Positions 51,612-61,721 are shown, numbered from the stretch's first letter. The stretch is DNA of 64,000 nt from an uncultured bacterium (GCA_938024995.1 CALJDU010000025.1:1-64000); one strand, 5' to 3'. A program made the numbers and translations. The notes: generated from the letters alone by a model not told the origin.

Positions 51612-51856
51612 TGACGAATGCGTCGCCCTCGCTGGCCCAGGCGCTTGACCTGGGCAGCGCGGCGCCCCTTCGCACGGTCGGCTCCACTGAGCTCCGCCGT
51701 GGTCGTCCTGGCGCCGCCATCGATGTTCTCGAAGTCGCCGTCGCGCTCGACGTAAACGACCTCACCTCTTGGCGTCTCCTCGCGCGTGCCTATCGCTTGG
51801 CCGGGCGCGTCCACAAAGCCGTCGCCGCCGAACAGTTCACTCAGGGATTTTCATGA
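51611..51856 (+). CDS. Small TPR-type T3SS chaperone candidate
   Basis: An 81-residue protein coupled on both sides: its ATG overlaps the previous stop (TGATG) and its stop overlaps the next ATG (ATGA). The body contains about one and a half TPR units (ELRRGRPGAAIDVLEVAVAL, SWRLLARAYRLAGRVHKAV). Class II T3SS chaperones of translocators (SycD/LcrH type) are TPR proteins with three repeats and about 160 residues; this one is half that size, closer to the small TPR needle chaperones. A role in holding the translocator or filament protein is likely by position (inference). Confidence 0.6.
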   Translation: MTNASPSLAQALDLGSAAPLRTVGSTELRRGRPGAAIDVLEVAVALDVNDLTSWRLLARAYRLAGRVHKAVAAEQFTQGFS

Positions 51857-52767
51857 CTACCCGGATTCAGCCCAACCCCCACGTCCCGCCCGCGAACCCG
51901 ACCCGTTCGACGGGGGCCGCAAGCGCGCTTCCCGAGACGGCGGTCGCGATCGCCATCGGGCGCACCACCTCCCCGCTCGGCAACGAGCTCAGCGCCAGCG
52001 GAGCGATTTCGCAGGCGGACCTGAGCGCCGCGATCAGCATCGTGCTCGACCCGTTCGCGATGATGACCGGGCTGCAAGCGCAGCTGCGGGACACCCAGAG
52101 CACGACCGCGCAGCAAGGCGTCGAAGCCTCATCTCTCCGCGCAGAAGCGGCGGAAGCGCAGAAGGCCGAGTTTCTCGAAAAGGCGATGGAGGCCGCCAAC
52201 AGGCTCACGAATCGAATGCCGAAGTGGGTGAAGAAGCTGGTCGGTGCGGTCGTCACCGCGATCGCTGCGGTGGGCGCGATTTACACCGGCGGCGCGTCGC
52301 TTGCGCTGGCGGTCGCCGGAGTTGCGTTGATGGTCGCTGGCGAGGTGGTCGAGAAGCTCGCGGAGAACGGCAAGATCGATCCGCAGAAGGCGGCCTGGGT
52401 CTCGCTCGCGTTCAAGGTCGTCGGCGCCGCGCTCATGGCGGTGAGCGGGAACGTTTCTGGCGTCGCTGCGTTGCCCGCTGCGCTCAAGACCGCCGCGACG
52501 GTCGTGAAGGTCGCGGTCGCCGTGGGTCAAGCCGCGGAAGCCGGCGTCGACATCGCGCACGCCAAGTTCCAGGCCGATGCCAGCAAGCTCACGATCAGCG
52601 CGGACGGTCAGCAGATCGTCGTCGACCTCGCCCTCGACGACATCGAAGAGGAGACCGAAGCCGCCAAGGAGATCGAGGCACGCTTCCAGCGGACCATGCG
52701 ACGCATTCACGCGATGGTCGCCGCCCAAGGTCAGGCGATGGACGCCGCCGTCCGCGTTCCTGCCTAA
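51853..52767 (+). CDS. Putative T3SS translocator, YopB/SipB/IpaB-like (SctE)
   Basis: A 304-residue protein with no Sec signal. The N-terminus is Pro/Ala/Thr-rich (MTTRIQPNPHVPPANPT), followed by a helical coiled coil (about 85-120), a basic turn MPKWVKKL and two long hydrophobic segments (about 129-166 and 183-235) rich in Ala/Gly/Val. The C-terminal region is helical and amphipathic (about 265-300). This design, with two membrane segments in an otherwise hydrophilic secreted protein, is that of the major pore-forming translocators YopB, SipB and IpaB. Adjacent chaperone-like and second hydrophobic genes fit. Primary sequence similarity is low. Confidence 0.68.
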   Translation: MTTRIQPNPHVPPANPTRSTGAASALPETAVAIAIGRTTSPLGNELSASGAISQADLSAAISIVLDPFAMMTGLQAQLRDTQSTTAQQGVEASSLRAEAAEAQKAEFLEKAMEAANRLTNRMPKWVKKLVGAVVTAIAAVGAIYTGGASLALAVAGVALMVAGEVVEKLAENGKIDPQKAAWVSLAFKVVGAALMAVSGNVSGVAALPAALKTAATVVKVAVAVGQAAEAGVDIAHAKFQADASKLTISADGQQIVVDLALDDIEEETEAAKEIEARFQRTMRRIHAMVAAQGQAMDAAVRVPA

Positions 52768-52805
52768 GCCACGAAACCACCCACCAACCTGACCGAGAAG
52801 AAGAC

Positions 52806-53402
52806 ATGACCACGATTCAGAACTCCCCGCCGCCAACCCCGACCATCACGCCCCGCGAGGACCTCGAAGCCCAAGCCGCGAGCATGCAGGTGCTCGGCGG
52901 GATCGAGAGCACCATCGCGCAGATCAGCGTGCAGCTCGACGAGCTTCGCGACAGCTCACGTCAGACCGAACGTCGCGCACGGCAGCAGCAGACGGGCTTG
53001 CGTCGCGCTGCGCTCGGTCAGCGTAGGAAGGCCGCGCGGATTCAACTGGTGGCTGGAGTCGTTGGAGGTGTGGTGAAAGCCGGGAACGCTATCCTCAGCG
53101 GAGCTGCGGAGGCGAAAATGGACGGTACGGAGTCGACCCCGGCGTCCACCCGCTTCAACCGTGCGGCACAGGGAGTCTCCGCAGGGGGCGATGCGCTCGG
53201 AGCCGCCATCAGCTTCGCGGCGACACGCGCAAGCAGCAGAGCTGACGCGCGAGATCACGCAGCCGAGATCGTTGGCGAGACCGCGCAGCAGCTCGACGAG
53301 CTTCAAGAGTCGCTTGAGCGCACCGTCGAGAAGGCCATGACGCACCTCGAGAGAATCAACGAGGCTCGCGTTCAGGCGCAGATGGCGGCGACCAGGGGGT
53401 AG
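52806..53402 (+). CDS. Putative second T3SS translocator, YopD-like (SctB)
   Basis: A 198-residue protein, no Sec signal, N-terminus MTTIQNSPPPTPTITPR resembling those of the two other secreted candidates. A helix with heptads (about 20-60) leads into a single short hydrophobic region (about 78-103, IQLVAGVVGGVVKAGNAILS) and a long amphipathic C-terminal helix (about 150-195). One membrane segment plus a C-terminal amphipathic helix is the plan of YopD/SipC-type minor translocators. Last gene of the unit; the hisIE gene follows after 118 bp. Confidence 0.62.
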   Translation: MTTIQNSPPPTPTITPREDLEAQAASMQVLGGIESTIAQISVQLDELRDSSRQTERRARQQQTGLRRAALGQRRKAARIQLVAGVVGGVVKAGNAILSGAAEAKMDGTESTPASTRFNRAAQGVSAGGDALGAAISFAATRASSRADARDHAAEIVGETAQQLDELQESLERTVEKAMTHLERINEARVQAQMAATRG

Positions 53403-53520
53403 GTGGTCGCCAACCGGTAGGCCTCAGTCACATACAAACGTGTCTGATGTTTGCCTAGGTCCGCGGAATGAGGGTCCCGCGGTCCTTGATTGAGGGAGCC
53501 CCGTCCGGTCACTCTTCAGC

Positions 53521-54204
53521 ATGTCACTCGACGCGCTGAAGTGGGACCGGGCGGGGCTTGTCTCGATCGTGGTTCAAGATCGCTTCACAGGCGAAATTCG
53601 AATGCTCGCGCACGCCAATCGCGAGGCGCTGCACAAGACCCTGGAGACCGGCGAAGCGTGGTTCTTCAGCCGCTCGCGCCAATCGCTTTGGCGCAAAGGC
53701 GAGAGCAGCGGTAACACGATCCGCGTGGTCGATGTCTTCGCGGACTGCGATGGCGACGCGCTCGTGTATCTCGCGGAGCCAAGCGGCCCGAGCTGTCACA
53801 CAGGAGCGCCGAGTTGCTTCTATCGACATGTCACGAGCGAGGGCGTGTCCGACGGAGACGGTGAGCGCGCGGTCCCGATCCTCGTGCGCCTGACCGAAGA
53901 GCTCGCCGCGCGCAAAGCCGCGACGGAAGGCGTGAGCTACACGCGCTCGCTCCTGAAGAAGGGCGCGCCCAAGATCGGCGAGAAGCTGATCGAAGAAGCG
54001 GACGAGCTCGCCATCGCGCTCGCGAGCGAAACCGATGACCGGGTCGCGAGCGAAGCCGCCGACTTGCTCTATCACGCGATGGTGGGTCTCCTTTTTCGCG
54101 ACCTGACCCTACGCGATGTCGAGGTGAAGCTCGCGAAGCGTTTCGGCGTCTCTGGCCATGTGGAGAAAGCGAACCGCGCGCCTGCGTCAGACGAGTCGGA
54201 GTGA
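53521..54204 (+). CDS. hisIE: Bifunctional phosphoribosyl-AMP cyclohydrolase/phosphoribosyl-ATP pyrophosphatase
   Basis: A 227-residue HisIE fusion acting at the second and third steps of histidine biosynthesis. The HisI half (about 1-115) has EAWFFSRSRQSLWRKGESSGN, the metal-site DCDGDALVYL and GPSCHTGAPSCF with the Zn-binding Cys. The HisE half (about 120-210) has YTRSLLKKGAPKIGEKLIEEADE and EAADLLYHAMVGL, the MazG-like pyrophosphatase helices. Full length for the fusion. No other his gene is in the window, so the pathway genes are dispersed. GTG of the next gene overlaps its stop. Confidence 0.95.
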   Translation: MSLDALKWDRAGLVSIVVQDRFTGEIRMLAHANREALHKTLETGEAWFFSRSRQSLWRKGESSGNTIRVVDVFADCDGDALVYLAEPSGPSCHTGAPSCFYRHVTSEGVSDGDGERAVPILVRLTEELAARKAATEGVSYTRSLLKKGAPKIGEKLIEEADELAIALASETDDRVASEAADLLYHAMVGLLFRDLTLRDVEVKLAKRFGVSGHVEKANRAPASDESE

Positions 54205-55715
54205 AGATGAAGAGCGCACAGACCATCGTCGTGGGAGCCGGGTCCGCGGGCGCCGTGATCGCCGCGAGGATGACGGAGGGCGCGCACGAGGTGCTGCTCA
54301 TCGAAGCCGGACCGGACTACGCGGGCGCGCCGCCGTCCGATCTCCGAGACGGAACGCGGAACTCCATGACGGACCACGACTGGGGGTTTCGGCACCAGCC
54401 GGTTCGCGGGTCGGGCTCCATCTACTACCCGCGAGGGAAAGTCGTGGGAGGCTCGTCCGCAGTAAACACCTGCATCGCGCTCCGCGGCCAGGCCTATGAC
54501 TACGACGAGTGGGCCGAGCGCGGGCTCCTCGAGTGGACCTTCGCGAAGTGTCTCCCAGCGTTCAAACGAATCGAGAACGACCTCGATATTCAGAACGAGC
54601 ACCACGGCAACGACGGACCGATTCGCGTGCGGAGGCATCCGGCGAACGAACTGGTGACGTGGCAGGCGGCCTTTCTCGAGGCGTGCCGCGAGCTTGGCTT
54701 CGCACAGTGCGATGATCACAACGCGCCCGACACGACCGGGGCGGGCCCGCACGCGATGAACAAGATCGACGGGGTCCGGCAGAGCGCCGCGCTTTGCTAC
54801 CTCACCCGCGACGTCCGCGCTCGGGCGGGGCTCTCGATTCGCTCTCAAACTCTGGTGCGTCGAGTCCTCTTTCGCGAGCGCGCGGTCATCGGCGTGGAGG
54901 TTGAGACCAACGGCGTCGTTCAGAAGATCGCGACTGACCGCGTCGTGCTCTCGGGCGGCGCCATCGGGAGCTTGGGGATCCTCTTGCGTTCAGGGATCGG
55001 TCCTCGCGCGGAGCTCGGCCGCATCGGCGTGAACGTCATCGCGGACAACCCGGCGGTCGGCGCGCACCTCCTTGATCATCCCGGGACCGCGATCTTCTTT
55101 CTCCCGAAGCCAGGTGTCGTGAACACTGACGACCCGATCATTCAGACGACGATGCGCTATCGGCCGGAGCGGGGCGGCCGCGACAACGAGATGCAGCTTC
55201 AGCCCGGGTCCTTTCTCCCGCTCATCGGCGTGGACGTACCGTGCGTCAGCATCATGTGCAGCGTGGGCAAACCGAAGGGAACGAGCCGGATCCACTTCGC
55301 GACCGCGGATGTTCATCAGAAGCCGCAAATCCACTCCGACTTCCTGGACGATCCGGATGACCTTGAGAAAGCGGTCGAGGCGATGGAGCTCGCGTGGCTC
55401 TGCGGCACCTCAAAAGCAATGCGCGACCTCGGGACGTTCCTCGTTCCGGGAGAGCGCGGTCTGACGAACCGGCGCGCCATCCGATCATGGATCAAGAAGC
55501 AATGCGGATCGGGCTACCATCCATGCGGCACCATTCCGATGGGTGAGTCGATCGCGACCGGAGCCTGCGACCAGTATGGCCGCGTCTTCGGCGTCCGTGG
55601 TCTCTACATCGCGGACGCGAGCATCATGCCGACGGTGCCGAGCGCGAACACAAACTTCCCGACGTTGATGATCGGGGAGCGGTTCGGCGCCTGGCTCCGG
55701 GACGGTGTGATCTAG
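54201..55715 (+). CDS. GMC-family FAD-dependent oxidoreductase
   Basis: A 504-residue flavoprotein of the glucose-methanol-choline family. The FAD motif VVGAGSAGAVIAARM (10-24) is followed by LLIEAGPD, the GMC signature YYPRGKVVGGSSAVN, a second signature GGAIGSLGILLRSGIGP, and the active-site HPCGTIPMG with NTNFPTLMIGE near the end. Choline dehydrogenase, alcohol oxidases and similar enzymes share this layout; the substrate is not clear. GTG 54201 overlaps hisIE; ATG 54207 is an alternative. It ends six bp before a palindromic element. Confidence 0.92.
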   Translation: MKMKSAQTIVVGAGSAGAVIAARMTEGAHEVLLIEAGPDYAGAPPSDLRDGTRNSMTDHDWGFRHQPVRGSGSIYYPRGKVVGGSSAVNTCIALRGQAYDYDEWAERGLLEWTFAKCLPAFKRIENDLDIQNEHHGNDGPIRVRRHPANELVTWQAAFLEACRELGFAQCDDHNAPDTTGAGPHAMNKIDGVRQSAALCYLTRDVRARAGLSIRSQTLVRRVLFRERAVIGVEVETNGVVQKIATDRVVLSGGAIGSLGILLRSGIGPRAELGRIGVNVIADNPAVGAHLLDHPGTAIFFLPKPGVVNTDDPIIQTTMRYRPERGGRDNEMQLQPGSFLPLIGVDVPCVSIMCSVGKPKGTSRIHFATADVHQKPQIHSDFLDDPDDLEKAVEAMELAWLCGTSKAMRDLGTFLVPGERGLTNRRAIRSWIKKQCGSGYHPCGTIPMGESIATGACDQYGRVFGVRGLYIADASIMPTVPSANTNFPTLMIGERFGAWLRDGVI

Positions 55716-55722
55716 CAAGCAG

Positions 55723-55966
55723 GCTGCTGAAAAATTCGCTGGATGCGATTTGTGATGCTGCCCGTATCTCGTTCGTGTCCTCTGACCGACAACAATGCCG
55801 AGCATTCTTTGTTTCCGCACCCGCGGCGCCATCGCCGCGCGTTCTCCGCTGCGCTCCGGAACCCGCGCCTGAGCGCCTGTGCGGAAACGATGTTCTTTGA
55901 GCGGCGGCGGACGACGGAAGAGGTGCGAGGCCGCGTGCGAAGCGCGCCTGCGAGTTTTTCAGCAGC
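55723..55966. repeat. Fold-back (palindromic) element, 244 bp
   Basis: Arms 55723-55739 (GCTGCTGAAAAA then TTCGC) and 55950-55966 are inverted repeats with a single mismatch in 17. A second inner pair, GTTTCCGCAC 55811-55820 with GTGCGGAAAC 55879-55888, lies closer to the centre, so the whole segment could fold as one long hairpin. GCTGCTGAAAAA is a common end sequence of bacterial insertion elements. No transposase. It fills the gap between the convergent GMC gene and the Cys-rich lipoprotein gene; probably a transposon remnant or MITE. Confidence 0.65.
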
Positions 55967-56000
55967 TCGTGCGCGCAAACTCGAACGCGCAAACCCGAAA

Positions 56001-56822
56001 CTACATCCGGCTGGCTTCGCGCGTGCAAAGCCCCGTTCCGGGAGGCGACTGCGCGTAGGCTTGGCAGCTGCCTTCCATCGCGGGGCAGCTGCCCTCCACA
56101 CCGAGTTCACAGATGCGCACGCACATCGAGTCACTGATGCCGGCGCAAAAGAGCCCTCCCGCGCAATCATTCTGCATCGCGCAGCGCTCACCTACGTCGG
56201 CTTCGCCCGCGAAGAGGCAGTCCGTCGTGCCGGTGGACGAAACGATGTAGCAGGCCTCGCTTGGTTCACACGACGCGCTCGAGAGCACGTTGCACGGGCG
56301 CGGTGGGAGGCACTCGCCAAAGGTTGTCGTGCTTCCGTCGACCAACATGTTCGCGCCGCCGCATGACTCTCCGGGCTCGCACGCGCTGCCGGTTGCACAG
56401 CACGGTCGCCCGCACTCGCCGCCGTCCCGCTTGAGAAAGCAAGAGAGGCCAGCCGCGCAGCCGTTGAGCGCGTCGCATGGTGCACCGCGCTCGCCTGGAG
56501 CGAGCAGCTCGACGCACGCCGGACCATCGGCGGTCAGGACGCATGACGTCTCTTCGGTGCACGCCTCGACGTCGGTGGGGTCACAGACTCCTTCTTCGCA
56601 AAGGTCACTCGTCCCGGTGTCTGTAAAAGGCGGCGCATCGGAGCCGGTGTCCGAAACGAATGTGTCTGCGGTCGACGTATCGAGCGAGATGGAGTCGAGG
56701 AAACTGGCGTCCATTGGGACGCCCGTGTCGGCAGGAGGCGGAGCGGAGTCGTCATCACCGCACGCCATCGCGGCTACGCACAGGAGCGCGCAGGCGGCGA
56801 GGCGAATGTGTTGGGAGACCAC
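56001..56822 (-). CDS. Cys-rich lipoprotein with DTG linker
   Basis: About 273 residues from GTG 56822, which gives a hydrophobic segment and lipobox AMAC with GDDD behind it. A linker rich in Asp/Thr/Ser follows (about 25-75). The rest contains about 28 Cys in modules of the form CEPGESCGG, CNVLSSASCEPSEACYIV and CAGGLFCAG. It is a paralogue of the next gene upstream (56863-57672): both have lipobox, DTG linker and C-N-V-L...C-E...C-Y modules. The 40-bp gap makes an operon likely. Function unknown; probably a surface disulfide-rich protein. Confidence 0.75.
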   Translation of the reverse strand: MVSQHIRLAACALLCVAAMACGDDDSAPPPADTGVPMDASFLDSISLDTSTADTFVSDTGSDAPPFTDTGTSDLCEEGVCDPTDVEACTEETSCVLTADGPACVELLAPGERGAPCDALNGCAAGLSCFLKRDGGECGRPCCATGSACEPGESCGGANMLVDGSTTTFGECLPPRPCNVLSSASCEPSEACYIVSSTGTTDCLFAGEADVGERCAMQNDCAGGLFCAGISDSMCVRICELGVEGSCPAMEGSCQAYAQSPPGTGLCTREASRM

Positions 56823-56862
56823 GGAGTGTGGGGCGTGGTGGTTCACAGAGAGCGCAGCTGCG

Positions 56863-57672
56863 CTACATCGCGACGCAAACGCCGATGTCTTCCGGGAAGC
56901 CGGTGATGCCGCCGCACGCGAAGCCTTCCGCACAGGACGGCTCGCCGGTCGGTCGTCGGCAGACCGCCGCGCACATCGCCGGCGCGTCGGGCATCGTGGT
57001 GATGCAGATGTTGCCGGGAGCGCACTGCTCCGCGCCGCACGCGCCGCCGGTCTCGACCGTGCCCGCCGCTCCACAGAGCGCCGCGCCACCGTCGACCGGG
57101 TAGCAGCCTTCCCCGTCTTCACAGCCGGTCTGCTCGAGGACGTTACAGCCATCGGGGAGCACGCAGAGCTTGACGCCGGTCGGCTCCATCTCGCCGTCGA
57201 CGAGGTTCACGAGGCAGACCTCGCCCGCGGGGCAGCCTTCGTCCGAGCCTTCGCAGCAGTAGTTCGTGCAGGTGCCCATCGGCTCCCCCGCGCGGCGGTT
57301 GCAACCAAGGCCTTCCATGCAGTCGTTCGCGAACTCGCAGGCGCCGCCTGCGGTCACCGTTCCGGCTGGGTTGCAGGTGAGTCCGTCGCCCGTGAGGTAG
57401 CAGCCCTGACCTGCTTCACACCCACCGTTGGTGGGGAGCAGGGTGCAGGCGCCCGAGGGGCAACCTGTCATCATGCTTCCCGTGTCGACCCCGCTGCCGG
57501 TGTCGGTCGGCGGGGTCCCTGTGTCCATTGGGGGGTTGGTGTCGGTGCCGACTGCGGTGTCAGTGCCGACCGTGGTGTCGGGCGCGACCGCGGTGTCGGC
57601 CTCGCCCGTGTCGTCATCACCGCAGCCGATGAACAAGAACGCCGAGAGCACGAAAGTAAGAGCAAGCTTCAT
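56863..57672 (-). CDS. Cys-rich lipoprotein with DTG linker, paralogue
   Basis: A 269-residue lipoprotein (ATG 57672, GGAG eight bases upstream; lipobox FIGC, Cys17). After the linker of DTAVAPDTTVGTDTAVG type there are about 28 Cys in repeated modules (CEAGQGCYLTGDGLTC, CEFANDCMEGLGC, CNVLEQTGCEDGEGCYPV). Shared module order with the gene at 56001 indicates tandem duplication. Surface-located; ligand unknown. Confidence 0.8.
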   Translation of the reverse strand: MKLALTFVLSAFLFIGCGDDDTGEADTAVAPDTTVGTDTAVGTDTNPPMDTGTPPTDTGSGVDTGSMMTGCPSGACTLLPTNGGCEAGQGCYLTGDGLTCNPAGTVTAGGACEFANDCMEGLGCNRRAGEPMGTCTNYCCEGSDEGCPAGEVCLVNLVDGEMEPTGVKLCVLPDGCNVLEQTGCEDGEGCYPVDGGAALCGAAGTVETGGACGAEQCAPGNICITTMPDAPAMCAAVCRRPTGEPSCAEGFACGGITGFPEDIGVCVAM

Positions 57673-57802
57673 TAATATCTCCAGGTCTCATCTTACGAAC
57701 TAACCAGCCGGAACGCACGTATCCGACCTCGCTTCCGATCAAGCGCGTCGGGGGTCGTGTCATCGAACGCACGGATGTGCGCCTGGGATCGCTAGCCTGC
57801 TG

Positions 57803-59461
<1,659 letters not shown>

Positions 59462-59661
59462 TCAGGTCTTCGCTCAACGCCATAGGGAATGACGTCTTCC
59501 TCGACGCGCCACCACCACGAGGAGAGGGCGACACGGAGAGGTTTTCGGGGAGCAGGTTTTCGCGAGAGGGAGGGACGCAGAGGAGGGCGCGCGAAAACTA
59601 TGCAAGGTGGCTCTTCGGTGTCAACGCGGACCTGACACGCGTTCGCAAATACCTCGCGTGA

Positions 59662-60021
59662 TTGGCGCGAATTCGGAACTTTCGATGGGTCGAGACGGGA
59701 CCGCTTCGCGCGTCACCTCGGCCGCTGGGATGGGGTCTCATCGCTGGAATCGCGGCGCGGATGGCGAGCGCGCCCGCGGGCTCGTTTTGGTACTTCCGTC
59801 GCGTGACTCAACATCAGTGTGTTCTCTGGAAGCGCGTCGCCGCGGATCTGGACAGAGCGTTTGTCGAAGCGAACGAAACGACCTTTCGCGGCGAGACGGA
59901 TCGCGTCGTCGTGAAGCGCGCCGGCGTCACCGCGACGCTTGACACACGGGTCGCCGGACGCCGCGAACGGACCCACATCTTCACGCACGTCCGGAGTCAA
60001 TCCCCGCGCGGGTTTCGCTGA
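59662..60021 (+). CDS. Internally deleted paralogue of the downstream membrane protein
   Basis: Up to 119 residues (TTG 59662; ATG 59761 also possible). From about residue 24 it runs parallel to the N-terminus of the protein at 60072: a TM-like start, then WYFRRV against WYSRKV, FRGETDRVVVKRAGVTATLD against FGRETDRVFVSRPGVSVVLD. Residue 119 is followed by a stop directly after SPRGFR, and the full-length protein also ends EPRGFR, so about 200 central residues are missing. A tandem duplicate with an in-frame internal deletion is the simplest reading. It may be non-functional. Confidence 0.5.
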   Translation: MARIRNFRWVETGPLRASPRPLGWGLIAGIAARMASAPAGSFWYFRRVTQHQCVLWKRVAADLDRAFVEANETTFRGETDRVVVKRAGVTATLDTRVAGRRERTHIFTHVRSQSPRGFR

Positions 60022-60071
60022 TCTCTCGAACGAGTGGATCGCCGGCTTCATCTCTCGGTTACAGTCCGGCC

Positions 60072-61058
60072 ATGGGAGCAACGCTGGCCATCGGCGGGAT
60101 GATCGCGACGTTCGCGGGGATCCTCGGCGGTACCGTCTGGTACTCGCGGAAGGTCGCGGCGCGTCGGGAGTTGGTGTGGCGAGCCGTCGCCCAGGAGCTG
60201 AACGGTGAGTACATCCGCGGCGCCGAGCGCTTCTTTGGTCGGGAGACAGATCGCGTATTCGTTTCACGACCGGGGGTCTCGGTGGTGCTTGACAGCCACG
60301 TCGTTCAGCGCGGCAAGCACAGCTACTCCTACACCCGAATTGTGAGCCGCTTCGCCGCGGGCTCCGGCCCATCGTTCAAGTTCACGCCCGACAACGTGTT
60401 GCTCAAGATCGGGAACCGCGTCGGCTTAACCAAAGACCTTGAGCTCGGGCACGCCGCGTTCGACAAGAAGTTCGCGGTGTCGTCACCTCACTCCGTTGAC
60501 GTTCTTCGTCGCGCCTTGGGCTCGGTCGACTCGCTCCTCACGGCGATGGTCGAGAGCCACGACAAGGCGACGCTCGATACCAGCGTGAACGACATCAAGC
60601 TCGAGTGGATGGGACTGAGCGAGAACCGCGGTGAGCTCTGCTCGGCGATCGAGGTCGTGGCGACCATCGCGTCGCTGGGGGTCGACGCGTTTCGAGCCGC
60701 GACGTCGTTCACCTCCGCACCGGGCGCGACGTCCGCGATGGACGAGAGCGCAGCGGGGACGATCACGTTTCAGCTCACCGGCCACCAAGGACGCCCGGTG
60801 CTCCTCGCGAGCATCCGGAGCGAGCGCGCGAACCTCCCGAACTTCGCTGCTCAGTTGGGACACGGGCCGCCTGAGATTCCGGACGGCATCCTCACACAGA
60901 ACGCGCGACCGCTGTTGTCGCGCATCGGCGAAGCGAAGCTCTCGCTCTCCCACAACGAACTACGGCTCTTGTGGGACGCGATCCCCGACGCAAGTGTGGC
61001 CAGAGCAGGCCGTGATCTTCTGAAGCAGATCGCTTCGGAGCCGCGCGGTTTTCGGTAG
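60072..61058 (+). CDS. Membrane-anchored hypothetical protein
   Basis: A 328-residue protein with one N-terminal TM segment (about residues 4-24) and a cytosolic or periplasmic domain. The first half is strand-rich (GRETDRVFVSRPGVSVVLDSHVV, YSYTRIVSRFA, NVLLKIGNRVGL); the second half is helical. No family recognised. A shortened copy lies immediately upstream at 59662-60021. Converges on the PilZ gene. Confidence 0.65.
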   Translation: MGATLAIGGMIATFAGILGGTVWYSRKVAARRELVWRAVAQELNGEYIRGAERFFGRETDRVFVSRPGVSVVLDSHVVQRGKHSYSYTRIVSRFAAGSGPSFKFTPDNVLLKIGNRVGLTKDLELGHAAFDKKFAVSSPHSVDVLRRALGSVDSLLTAMVESHDKATLDTSVNDIKLEWMGLSENRGELCSAIEVVATIASLGVDAFRAATSFTSAPGATSAMDESAAGTITFQLTGHQGRPVLLASIRSERANLPNFAAQLGHGPPEIPDGILTQNARPLLSRIGEAKLSLSHNELRLLWDAIPDASVARAGRDLLKQIASEPRGFR

Positions 61059-61203
61059 GGGCTTTGAGGAGGGGGCAAACCTCGCCTTGCGGCGTTCACG
61101 TCGGTCGCTCCGCTCAGGCCGCGCTCAGGTTCGCCTGTCGTCTGCTTTCGGCGCGTTCAGCGTGGTTTTTGAGATCAGCCACAGGATGACGAGCAGCATG
61201 GGC

Positions 61204-61656
61204 TCAGCAGATGATCTGTGGCGGACGCAGAATCCTGACGCCGCCGCGTGTCACGGGAACCAAGCGCTGTCCGGCGGCGTGCTTCACGCGCTGCTCGTGC
61301 AGCCACTCGCGCAGCCAGCGTCGATGGGTTTGCGCCATTCGCACGAACGAGATCGCCTGACCTTGGTTCGGCTTGTCGTGAATCAGCCGACCACACATCC
61401 AGAGCGTGTCGCTCTCGCCCGGAAGCGGAAGCTCAAGCTGGACCAGGTCCGCTGAGCGTGAGCGTGAGCGCTCCGGGAAACGCGTCACGAACGACTTCGG
61501 CGTGCCGGAGACTGCGCGCGCCTTCTGGCCGGGGTCGAGCAAGAGCCCAGATGAGCTCACGTCTTTCGTAAAGCCCGGAACGAGCCGATCTCCAACGACC
61601 TGGTGGACACAAAGCTCCAAAGGGAGCCGGCGACTGATGCGGCGTTCGCGAATCAT
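61204..61656 (-). CDS. PilZ domain protein
   Basis: About 150 residues from ATG 61656 (GTG 61689 would add 11). Near the N-terminus are RERRISRRLPLEL, matching the R-x-x-x-R switch, and FTKDVSSSGLLLD, matching D/N-x-S-x-x-G, the two motifs that bind cyclic di-GMP in PilZ domains. A WMCGRLIHD strand and a basic C-terminal helix follow. It is probably a c-di-GMP receptor. Its start lies 65 bp after the sigma factor stop on the same strand, suggesting one transcript. Confidence 0.82.
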   Translation of the reverse strand: MIRERRISRRLPLELCVHQVVGDRLVPGFTKDVSSSGLLLDPGQKARAVSGTPKSFVTRFPERSRSRSADLVQLELPLPGESDTLWMCGRLIHDKPNQGQAISFVRMAQTHRRWLREWLHEQRVKHAAGQRLVPVTRGGVRILRPPQIIC

Positions 61657-61721
61657 GTCCGACACTGTAGTCACATGTAGGACATGCACCCACTTTTCAG
61701 CAAACGGGTCCCAGCCAGCGA

